Assembly (NCBI GenBank): GCA_019745755.1
Contig: JAIESS010000056.1
Span: 1 to 8,087, forward strand
DNA length: 8,087 nt
Source of the DNA: Alphaproteobacteria bacterium
GTDB lineage: Bacteria; Pseudomonadota; Alphaproteobacteria; Paracaedibacterales; JAKBAR01
Reading direction: 5' to 3'
Under the pieces are notes generated by a model. That model had not been told where the DNA came from. It worked only from the letters and a program-made list of their open reading frames with translations, and did not search any database. Made by a program: the position numbers and the translations under genes. Below, in pieces: positions 1-6,036 of this stretch (its first letter is position 1; every line of letters starts with the position of its first letter).

Positions 1-27
1 TGTCATCCATAATACCTACAAGGTACA

Positions 28-1620
28 ATGTACAAAAAAATTTCTGGAATGTTTTACGCTCGAATAGTTGTTTTATACGCATCAATGATACTAGCCACCC
101 ATGCAATACCCCATACCTTTCCTAAAAATTCAGGAATGGAGGCCATAGCAGATGCTGTGAATAGTTTTTTAGAATCCACATTAGAAGATTTACCTGATTT
201 TGATGCTATATGGGCTGACAGTATGATGGATGTGTTATGCGGCGATATTCATGGTGTATCTAAAAAAGGGCCCTCTGAGGAAGAACAAAAGTTTATCCTT
301 CCTCTCATCGCTATCATTGGCACATTGAAAAATAATGCTATTGATACACTTCTTACGCACAATAAAAACAACGATCAAGCAAAAGCTTTTTATATTTATC
401 TCAAAACATTCGAGAAAATGAATAAGCACCATCTGCATCCCATATTGTATCCAGATATCAATCCACCAACCCTCTCAATAACATTAAGTTCCAAGGTTAA
501 CAAAACAGCACAAAATACATCTAATATGATCATTCTTGCCAAAAAGCGCTTTGAAAAACATCTTCCTGCGCAATTCAACTACGATTCTCTCGATATCCAA
601 AGCATGCAAGGCTCTCTCAAACAATTTTTAGAAACAAAGTCTAATCTTCCGCCAGAAAAAATGATCGCAACGCCTTTGCCACAAACGACTATTACTTTTT
701 TTCCATCGCACATCCATAGCGCAATCGATGCCAATCAAATTGTCGATCGTATTTTTAGGGAACTGAGGGCATTTGAACAGGCCTTTATTAAAGAGGGTAA
801 AGATGATGACTACAAGGAAATCATAGGTCATATCAAAACGATTCAATCTTTATGGAATGAGAAAGATCACATCATGGCTTATGCAAAAGATGTCTGGTCT
901 AAAATAGAACGTGGTGAAGATATTCCATCAAAAAATTATACTTGGCCTATTAAGGTTACAAAAGGATCCAGTGAAAGCTTTAGAGCAGTCATAGAAGATT
1001 ATGCAGTGTTTCTTCAAAACCGTCTGGGCGTCAGTTATATGCCGGTTTTTGAAAACCCTTCCTATATGTCCCTTGCTGATGTTTTACCTACGGATGCCAT
1101 AGAAAAAGAGGTAGCATTTGCAACCCTTGAAACCCATTTGACAGACGGTGTAAAAATGCTTCACCAAGCACTTCTTTGGCTTGAAAAGAATCCTCTCTAT
1201 TTTAGGGATTTTTTCTATAACGCCTTTTCCCATGGTGGATGTATCCCTGCGCGTAACGTCACCTTAGCGAATTGGATCCTTTTGCGGGTGAAAAACCAAC
1301 CCAGTGAGTATGTGTATGATAAGTTACTCATGCATGGCGATTTTTATATGAAATTAGGGCGACTGGTCACTTTTTTTAGTAACGATTGTATTCAAAAAAC
1401 CCTTGAAACACACCCCCATATGATTGCTTCGTCATTGGCTGATATTGAAAAAACCAGTGAGTACAAAAACTATTTTACAGAGGACAATTTCATTCCTTGG
1501 GTGCAAAAAATAGTGCAATCGGCCTATGAAGGAAAGGGCTGGTGGAATTTTTTTCAAGGCTCTGAGTTTAATAATATCTCAGAAATTCGAGAAGGTCTGA
1601 AGATTATCTCCATTTTTTAG
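28..1620 (+). CDS. Secreted protein of unknown function (530 aa)
   Basis: I do not recognise the family. The protein opens with a basic stretch (MYKK) and a hydrophobic run at about residues 8-23, ending in ATHA before IPHTF. This looks like a Sec signal peptide with cleavage near residue 26, so the product is probably exported to the periplasm or beyond. The mature part is mixed polar and looks largely helical. It has no second obvious membrane segment and only three cysteines (C71, C405, C454). A short aromatic-rich stretch (GKGWWNFFQG) lies near the C-terminus. The ATG at 28 follows AAGGT with tight spacing; an ATG at 49 would remove the basic start of the signal peptide, so I prefer 28. 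No recognisable catalytic motif is visible. It stands alone, 155 bases before the next gene, which has its own promoter. An effector or surface role is possible but is only inference. Confidence 0.8.
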   Translation: MYKKISGMFYARIVVLYASMILATHAIPHTFPKNSGMEAIADAVNSFLESTLEDLPDFDAIWADSMMDVLCGDIHGVSKKGPSEEEQKFILPLIAIIGTLKNNAIDTLLTHNKNNDQAKAFYIYLKTFEKMNKHHLHPILYPDINPPTLSITLSSKVNKTAQNTSNMIILAKKRFEKHLPAQFNYDSLDIQSMQGSLKQFLETKSNLPPEKMIATPLPQTTITFFPSHIHSAIDANQIVDRIFRELRAFEQAFIKEGKDDDYKEIIGHIKTIQSLWNEKDHIMAYAKDVWSKIERGEDIPSKNYTWPIKVTKGSSESFRAVIEDYAVFLQNRLGVSYMPVFENPSYMSLADVLPTDAIEKEVAFATLETHLTDGVKMLHQALLWLEKNPLYFRDFFYNAFSHGGCIPARNVTLANWILLRVKNQPSEYVYDKLLMHGDFYMKLGRLVTFFSNDCIQKTLETHPHMIASSLADIEKTSEYKNYFTEDNFIPWVQKIVQSAYEGKGWWNFFQGSEFNNISEIREGLKIISIF

Positions 1621-1713
1621 AGCTATCTGTTTTCGTCTTATTGGCGGTAAAACATAAAAAAAGAGGTTGTGATAATTTATCAAAAATTTAATTCAATAAA
1701 CACAATAATTATC

Positions 1714-1742
1714 TTGAATACCATAATGCATCTCACTATAAT
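1714..1742 (+). promoter_or_regulatory. Sigma70-type promoter for the aldolase-like gene
   Basis: A perfect -10 box TATAAT at 1737-1742 lies exactly 17 bases after TTGAAT at 1714-1719, which matches 4 of 6 positions of TTGACA. Transcription would start near 1749, giving a leader of about 27 bases before the ATG at 1776. A 7-base inverted repeat (GATAATT at 1671-1677, AATTATC at 1707-1713) ends directly at the -35 box and could be an operator, but the region is AT-rich and chance is possible. No strong Shine-Dalgarno sequence precedes the ATG. Confidence 0.6.
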
Positions 1743-1775
1743 CTCTTTAGTTTTTTAATAATACAGAATATAAAA

Positions 1776-2465
1776 ATGAATTTGCAAAAGAAAAATCTTG
1801 CCCTTTCTTACGCCATCCTAGCGCATCTCAATCTTGATGACCACACCTATACACATTTATCAGCACGATCAAAAGATGGTTTTTATCTCTCGGAATTTGG
1901 CAACCGTTTTTCTGATGTCACAGCAGACTCCCTTCTTGAACTTGATCTTCTCGGCAATGTATTAACAACACCTAAGCGCGATTTTAATATCACAGGAAGC
2001 GTGATTCATAGCGCTATTTACCGCGCACGCCCTGATATTCACAGTGTTTTTCACATTCACACACCCGCCATGATTGCCGTATCAGCTCTTCCTGAAGGAC
2101 TGCTACCCATCAGCCAATGGGCTCTTCATTTTTATGAACAGATAAATTACCATGACTACGAATCCCTTGCTCTTACGCATGATAATGGTGAGCCCATTGC
2201 AACGGATCTTGGGAACAAGAAAATCCTTATGCTGCGCAATCACGGCGTTGTCATTTGCGGAGCAACACTCCATGAGGCTGTTTTTTATGCGTATCACTTA
2301 GAACGCGCATGTCAGACCCAGTGCCTTACCCTTGCCATGAATCGTGACATTATTCTACCTCCCCATGACGTATGTGTGCAGGCATGCAACGAGCTCCTTA
2401 ACTTTGAAAAAGACATCGGTGCCAGGGACTGGACAGCATGGATGCGAGCACTGAAGGAGGACTAA
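1776..2465 (+). CDS. Class II aldolase/adducin-like protein
   Basis: At 229 aa this is one full class II aldolase/adducin domain. The zinc-binding pair is visible as HIH (H93, H95) followed by TPA. It lies after the family stretch FNITGSVIHSAIYRARPD (residues 70-87). The third ligand region is probably YHLE with H174, and an NHG motif lies at 155-157. True aldolases such as fuculose-phosphate aldolase carry a catalytic Glu in the segment before the HxH pair (SSEWxFH). Here the equivalent position reads TGSVIH, as in the adducin-like subgroup, which has no acidic residue there. Aldol cleavage is therefore doubtful and the substrate is unknown. The protein has no signal peptide and is presumably cytoplasmic. 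It has its own promoter just upstream. The decayed tRNA-like sequence on the other strand begins 11 bases after the stop codon. The domain call is firm; the exact function is not. Confidence 0.85.
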   Translation: MNLQKKNLALSYAILAHLNLDDHTYTHLSARSKDGFYLSEFGNRFSDVTADSLLELDLLGNVLTTPKRDFNITGSVIHSAIYRARPDIHSVFHIHTPAMIAVSALPEGLLPISQWALHFYEQINYHDYESLALTHDNGEPIATDLGNKKILMLRNHGVVICGATLHEAVFYAYHLERACQTQCLTLAMNRDIILPPHDVCVQACNELLNFEKDIGARDWTAWMRALKED

Positions 2466-2476
2466 ACTTAAAGTAA

Positions 2477-2551
2477 TGGTGGCCACAAAAAGGATTGAAC
2501 CTGCGCGCGCCAGGACATCAATGGAGTGGTCTACCTCTGAGCTATGTGACC
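2477..2551 (-). tRNA. Degenerate tRNA-like sequence (probable pseudo-tRNA, loop GAT)
   Basis: Read on the minus strand, these 75 bases have the standard tRNA layout. A 7-bp acceptor stem (GGTCACA with TGTGGCC, one G-U pair) is followed by TA, a D arm containing AGAGGTAGA, a 17-base anticodon arm, a 5-base variable region, a T arm with loop TTCAATC, discriminator A and an encoded CCA. The anticodon loop is TTGATGT, giving GAT (Ile) if taken literally. The internal stems are damaged. CTCCA against CCTGG pairs at only two of five positions, GCTC against GACC has one mismatch, and GCAGG against CTTTT has one mismatch and two G-U pairs. This pattern fits a once functional tRNA that has decayed while its ends remain. 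The original identity cannot be stated safely, because the Ile reading depends on a broken stem. It lies convergent to the aldolase-like gene. Confidence 0.5.
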
Positions 2552-2797
2552 ACAAGGACTTTTCCACCCACATCTTAATTGAATTGCAAGTTTTTTATAA
2601 AAGCATTCTCTCTTTAAACCTTAAATCCATTAGAATACTTCCTTTTAAAAAATAAAACTCTCTAATCAGCATTTCTAAAAGTATATTCTATCAAGCATCA
2701 ATTCATTAGAATTGGTGTTTTACCCCACAACTCCTCCTTGCAAAAAGAGGCTAAAAACCCTATTCTTTTGCCAAAGAAAACAATCAAAAAAGATAGT

Positions 2798-4057
2798 ATG
2801 AATAGAATTCGCATCCTTGGTGGAACACCTCTTAATGGACACGTTAACATTAGTGGCGCTAAGAATGCCGCCCTCCCCCTCTTAACTGTCACTCTTCTTA
2901 CGGATGAGCCTGTCACACTCACAAACGTACCTAATCTTGCGGATATTCATACACTTCTTGAACTTCTTGATCAGCATGGTGTTGAGATTGACACAGCACT
3001 GCCAACCGTGACCTTGCGCACACGCACCCTCAAAAGTAATGTGGCTCCCTATGATATTGTGCGCCGCATGCGCGCGTCATTCCTTGTTCTTGGCCCTCTC
3101 CTCGCCCGTCATGGTTCGGCTGTTGTCTCCCTGCCCGGCGGTTGCGCCATTGGAACGCGCCCCGTCGATATCCACCTCATGGGACTTGAGAAGCTTGGAG
3201 CATCTATTAAACTTGACGGAGGATACGTCCACGCATCAGCCCCCAGCACAGGTCTTCGCGGCGCAGATGTTAGCATGCCCATGATCTCTGTTGGAGCCAC
3301 AGAGAACCTTATGCTCGCAGCAACGCTTGCAACGGGGACGACACGCCTCATTAATGCTGCACGTGAGCCCGAGATCATTGACCTCGCCAAATGCTTGAAC
3401 GCTATGGGTGCAAAAATTGAACATGCGGGAACGGATACAATTATTATTGAAGGCGTCGATAGCCTCCACGGTGTTACCCACGCTGTGCAGCCTGATCGTA
3501 TTGAAACGGGCACCTACGCCATGGCCGCAGCCATAACAAGGGGTGAACTGATACTCGATAATACATCTCTTGACCTTATTCCAACCGTCACAAGTATTTT
3601 AGAACAAGCGGGGATGATTTTTACCCCCACAGAAAATGGTTTTAGCGCACGGGCAGGAAATCTTAAGGGCGTTGATATGATGACGGAGCCCTTTCCCGGT
3701 TTTTCAACGGATCTCCAGGCACAGTTCATGGCATTGATGACCTCTGCCACGGGCGCATCCATGATTACGGAAACGATTTTTGAAAACCGATTTATGCATG
3801 TCCCAGAACTTTGCCGCATGGGTGCGAATATCACAGTTCATGGATCCAGTGCCCTTGTTCGCTGTGGTACACCTCTCAAAGGTGCTCCCGTTATGGCAAC
3901 GGATATTCGAGCGTCTGTTTCCCTCGTTATGGCGGGTCTTGCTGCCGAAGGAGAAACCATCATTGATCGCATTTACCATCTTGATCGCGGCTATGAATCC
4001 GTGGAGAATAAACTTAGACAATGTGGTGCCCATATTGAACGCATCACAGGAGATTAA
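2798..4057 (+). CDS. murA: UDP-N-acetylglucosamine 1-carboxyvinyltransferase (MurA)
   Basis: MurA transfers enolpyruvate from phosphoenolpyruvate to UDP-GlcNAc, the first committed step of peptidoglycan precursor synthesis in the cytoplasm. The 419-aa length is the usual one for the family. All the key parts are present: K22 in SGAKNA, R92 in RRMRAS, the catalytic and fosfomycin-reactive C116 in PGGCAIGTRPVD, D305 in FSTDLQAQF and R397 in LDRGYE. I place the start at ATG 2798, because MNRIRILGG matches the family N-terminus. The reading frame stays open upstream to a TTG at 2738, but those 20 extra residues are unlike MurA. The 246 bases before it (2552-2797) hold no gene, and I found no convincing promoter there. 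A terminator overlaps the stop codon. Residues 385-417 are encoded by a segment that is repeated at 4992-5088. Confidence 0.98.
   Translation: MNRIRILGGTPLNGHVNISGAKNAALPLLTVTLLTDEPVTLTNVPNLADIHTLLELLDQHGVEIDTALPTVTLRTRTLKSNVAPYDIVRRMRASFLVLGPLLARHGSAVVSLPGGCAIGTRPVDIHLMGLEKLGASIKLDGGYVHASAPSTGLRGADVSMPMISVGATENLMLAATLATGTTRLINAAREPEIIDLAKCLNAMGAKIEHAGTDTIIIEGVDSLHGVTHAVQPDRIETGTYAMAAAITRGELILDNTSLDLIPTVTSILEQAGMIFTPTENGFSARAGNLKGVDMMTEPFPGFSTDLQAQFMALMTSATGASMITETIFENRFMHVPELCRMGANITVHGSSALVRCGTPLKGAPVMATDIRASVSLVMAGLAAEGETIIDRIYHLDRGYESVENKLRQCGAHIERITGD
3952..4048 (+). repeat. 97-bp direct repeat, copy 1 (intact murA 3' end)
   Basis: This stretch codes for the last residues of the intact murA. 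It recurs at 4992-5088, exactly 1040 bases downstream, with 92 of 97 positions identical and no gaps. Identity stops abruptly on the left. On the right it fades into a weak similarity around the terminator palindrome. Confidence 0.95.
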
Positions 4058-4085
4058 AGAGAGCTCTCTTTAGAATCTTTTTTTT
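4051..4085 (+). terminator. Intrinsic terminator of murA
   Basis: An 18-base perfect palindrome (TAAAGAGAGCTCTCTTTA, 4055-4072) starts at the murA stop codon. The stem extends outward by AGAT at 4051-4054 against ATCT at 4075-4078 across a short bulge, and eight T residues follow (4078-4085). As RNA this is a hairpin with a U tract, the form of a Rho-independent terminator. It would end murA transcription before the downstream DUF2948-type gene. Confidence 0.75.
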
Positions 4086-4117
4086 GTTACAGGTGCTTTT
4101 CATTAACGCCATCTCTG

Positions 4118-4161
4118 CCACAGTATTATCATTGCTTACGAGCATTCAGAAAATACTGTGG
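4118..4161. repeat. Inverted repeat between convergent genes
   Basis: CCACAGTATT at 4118-4127 is the exact reverse complement of AATACTGTGG at 4152-4161. The 24-base loop holds a smaller stem, TGCT-TACG-AGCA (4133-4144). It lies 18 bases beyond the stop codon of the minus-strand secreted protein gene. No T tract follows on either strand, so it is not a classic intrinsic terminator. It may protect a transcript end, act as a Rho-linked end, or be a trace of the inserted DNA. Confidence 0.65.
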
Positions 4162-4179
4162 GAAAGGATGTCTTCGACG

Positions 4180-4845
4180 TTAATAACAAGAGCGTCTTCT
4201 GTTCCAAGGGAGAGCTTGTGTTGGGTCAAATTGCATAAAGGGGTTAGGGGCCCCTGCAGAGTAGGGAATTTTATACATATTATCTGCAAGATTTTTCCAT
4301 GGATCATAAAAAACACAAGGAGGTGTACACGTAGGTAGTGTATTAGGTGTAAAAACGGACATTACAATAGCAGCAACCGCTTCAATCATCTCAAGTGTTG
4401 CAGGATCTGAAGTTGTTGCATTTGCCAAACATTGCAAAGGTTCACTGACAGTAGCCACGACACACGTCAACAGGAGAGTACCAGTAACCATACGTGGTGT
4501 AAAAAGCCCCCCCACACCATGAATTAGTTCATTAATAGTGAAGAACGTATCATGAGATCTATAGGTCTTTTTTACAGGCAAACCATATTTTTGGCGCAAT
4601 GCGTCCAAATAATGAGGCCCATCATTTTCACAAAATTGGGGGCTAGATATCATGCCATCCGCAGCTTGAACAATTGTGTTTATTTCATTATCTGACGGAA
4701 TCTGATCATACTCTATCCATTCTCTTAATTTTTTTGCACATGACACCTCATCTAAGGGCTGTTCTTCCCGATCCCTTGCTTCAATAACATTAATAGCTGT
4801 TATAAGCATAATAAGATACGCCGACCATTTCTTAAAACACCCCAT
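4180..4845 (-). CDS. Small secreted cysteine-containing protein, unknown function
   Basis: I do not recognise the family. From ATG 4845 the product is 221 aa. It has a clear signal peptide: MGCFKKWS, then a hydrophobic run at residues 9-21, then IEA before RDREE, with likely cleavage after A23. A GTG at 4875 is in frame, but ATG 4845 has AGGA eight bases upstream and gives a normal signal peptide, so I prefer it. The mature part has seven cysteines (36, 72, 128, 139, 173, 177, 220), including TCTPPC, and two moderately hydrophobic stretches at about 119-133 and 153-165. Disulphides after export are plausible. The C-terminus is rich in Pro, Asn and Arg (LPWNRRRSCY). It is the only gene in the DNA between the two murA 3' ends and runs against its neighbours. 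This suggests acquired DNA, and its role is open. Confidence 0.72.
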   Translation of the reverse strand: MGCFKKWSAYLIMLITAINVIEARDREEQPLDEVSCAKKLREWIEYDQIPSDNEINTIVQAADGMISSPQFCENDGPHYLDALRQKYGLPVKKTYRSHDTFFTINELIHGVGGLFTPRMVTGTLLLTCVVATVSEPLQCLANATTSDPATLEMIEAVAAIVMSVFTPNTLPTCTPPCVFYDPWKNLADNMYKIPYSAGAPNPFMQFDPTQALPWNRRRSCY

Positions 4846-4991
4846 GATATTAGTCCTATTTTTTAATAAACTCACTCAATTAGGGTGATAGATGGCCTAG
4901 AAAAATAAAAAAAGAAAACGAACTTAATTAAGAGAAGTTTGGAGGCCGTTGCAAAAAAATCACGCACACGCATTTCATGGGAAATAAAAAT

Positions 4992-5088
4992 AGAAACCAT
5001 CATTGATCGCATTTACCATCTTGATCGTGGCTAGGAATCCGTGGAGAATAAACTTAGACAATGTGGTGCCCCTATTCAATGCATCACA
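4992..5088 (+). pseudogene. murA 3'-end fragment (direct repeat, copy 2)
   Basis: This is a second copy of the last part of murA, matching 3952-4048 at 92 of 97 positions. In the murA frame the conserved Tyr after the LDRG motif has become TAG, and Ile-Glu-Arg near the end has changed to Ile-Gln-Cys. The copy has no start, no active-site half and a stop, so it cannot make MurA. It lies 20 bases before the DUF2948-type start. This is where murA would be expected to end in the ancestral gene order, so the copy probably marks the original murA/DUF2948 junction. A degenerate relative of the terminator palindrome (GAGAAAGCTCTTTT) follows it. Confidence 0.92.
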
Positions 5089-5093
5089 CAAAT

Positions 5094-5099
5094 GGGAGA
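5094..5099 (+). promoter_or_regulatory. Ribosome binding site deciding a TTG start
   Basis: GGGAGA lies eight bases before the TTG at 5108, a good Shine-Dalgarno sequence at normal spacing. It supports TTG 5108 as the start of the DUF2948-type protein, over the in-frame ATG at 5003 inside the murA fragment or the ATG at 5141. Confidence 0.6.
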
Positions 5100-5107
5100 A
5101 AGCTCTT

Positions 5108-5575
5108 TTGGATACACATCACCTGCCTCTGCTTAAAATTATGGCTAAGGACCGTGAGGACCTGCACATTATAGCAGCCCACGTCCAAGACGCCCTCCTT
5201 CCCCTTCATGGACTTCATTTTGATCATGGGGAAGGAACATTTAGTGCTCTGTGTAATCGTTTTTGCTGGGAGCATGATGGGCATTTTTTTGAGGATAAAC
5301 CTCTTTATCACCGGGTCCATTCAGGTTTGTGTTTTAGAAGTGTTCAATCCATTCATTTCAAAGGACTCGAAGATACAATCGCTCTTCACCCATTGAATCT
5401 CCTCAGTATCCAAGCCAACGAGCATCCACCTGAGGCAAAGCCTGGCTATGCTCATGTGCATTTACTTTTTTCCGGCGAAAGTGAAATTCGTCTCACCGTG
5501 AATACCATCACATGCCACCTTGGTGATCTTCATCATCCATGGCCAACGCGTGTTAAACCAGGGCATACTGTTTAA
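5108..5575 (+). CDS. DUF2948 family protein
   Basis: This is a 155-aa cytoplasmic protein of unknown function. It matches my memory of the alphaproteobacterial DUF2948 family, which is usually encoded next to murA. Family-like stretches are LLKIMAKDREDL with AHVQDALL (residues 8-31), LCNRFCWE (48-55), LNLLSI in the middle, and a C-terminal part containing SGESEIRLTVNTI, HLGDL and HPWPT. I set the start at TTG 5108 because MDTHHLPLLK aligns with the family N-terminus and GGGAGA lies at the right distance. The frame is also open back to ATG 5003, but those 35 codons are the murA fragment read out of frame and are not part of the family. The ATG at 5141 would remove the first conserved strand. 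Promoter unknown; the murA terminator and the inserted gene now separate it from murA. Confidence 0.82.
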   Translation: MDTHHLPLLKIMAKDREDLHIIAAHVQDALLPLHGLHFDHGEGTFSALCNRFCWEHDGHFFEDKPLYHRVHSGLCFRSVQSIHFKGLEDTIALHPLNLLSIQANEHPPEAKPGYAHVHLLFSGESEIRLTVNTITCHLGDLHHPWPTRVKPGHTV

Positions 5576-5817
5576 AGGTCCTTACAGCGGGTTTATATAG
5601 TAAAAACACCAACCAGCAAAAAATTACCCTGGTGGCATTCGAGTAAAATGAGAAAAAATAAAGCATCCAAGAAGACTTAATCGTCATAAGTGGAGATAAA
5701 ATACAAAGCTTTAAGCAACACTTCCCACAAAAAACATCACGGTCACATCGAATAAACCTTGACGAATCCATGAAATAGGGGCATCTAAGAATTGATAGAA
5801 ACAAACATAGGCAAGGC
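5576..5817. other. Gene-free gap where hisD would be expected
   Basis: These 242 bases separate the DUF2948-type gene from infA. In many alphaproteobacteria this position holds hisD and two small genes. I see no start-to-stop frame of convincing quality. One frame is open for 38 codons from 5670 and ends in HRINLDESMK, but it has no start codon or ribosome binding site. TTGACG at 5759-5764 resembles a -35 box for infA, but the -10 region 17 bases on (CATCTA) is poor. Confidence 0.5.
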
Positions 5818-6036
5818 ATGTCAAAAGAAGATCTCATTGAATTCACCGGAGTTGTCACAGAATTACTCCCCAATGCTATGTTTCGGGTTAAACTAGAAAA
5901 TGATCACGTCATCTTGGCGCACACATCGGGACGTATGCGGAAAAACCGTATTCGCGTGCTTGTGGGCGATACAGTTACCGTAGAAATGACCCCTTATGAT
6001 CTTTCTAAAGGGCGCATTACGTTCAGGCAAAAATGA
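5818..6036 (+). CDS. infA: Translation initiation factor IF-1
   Basis: IF-1 is a single OB-fold protein that occupies the A site of the 30S subunit and assists IF-2 and IF-3 in start-codon selection. The 72-aa length is standard. The family signature is almost complete: SKEDLIEFTGVV, LLPNAMFRVKLEND at about 17-30, GRMRKNRIRVLVGD and MTPYDLSKGRITFR at the end. The ATG at 5818 is fixed by the conserved MSKED start; AGG lies about seven bases upstream. Its TGA stop overlaps the ATG of the next gene as ATGA, so the ribonuclease is probably translated from the same mRNA by coupling. In related genomes maf usually lies between these two genes; it is missing here. Confidence 0.98.
   Translation: MSKEDLIEFTGVVTELLPNAMFRVKLENDHVILAHTSGRMRKNRIRVLVGDTVTVEMTPYDLSKGRITFRQK

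Noticed and set aside
2738..2797. Extended N-terminus of MurA from a TTG codon
   Set aside because: The 20 extra residues are Lys-rich and unlike MurA. ATG 2798 gives the family N-terminus and the usual 419-residue length.
3109..3513. 134-residue open frame on the minus strand inside murA
   Set aside because: It lies wholly inside a well conserved gene and its translation has no family-like features; it is a shadow of murA codon use.
4846..4875. GTG start for the minus-strand secreted protein
   Set aside because: It would put ten polar residues before the signal peptide, while ATG 4845 has AGGA at good spacing.
5670..5786. 38-codon open stretch that might be a remnant of hisD or a small neighbour
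   Set aside because: It has no start codon, and I could not match its residues to HisD, UPF0262 or phosphatase motifs.
5759..5787. Promoter for infA (TTGACG, 17 bases, CATCTA)
   Set aside because: The -35 box is good, but the -10 box matches consensus at only two positions.
5553..5873. Minus-strand open frame over the gap before infA
   Set aside because: It overlaps the ends of two solid genes, is rich in Cys, Phe and Ser in a way typical of antisense frames, and has no ribosome binding site that I can see.
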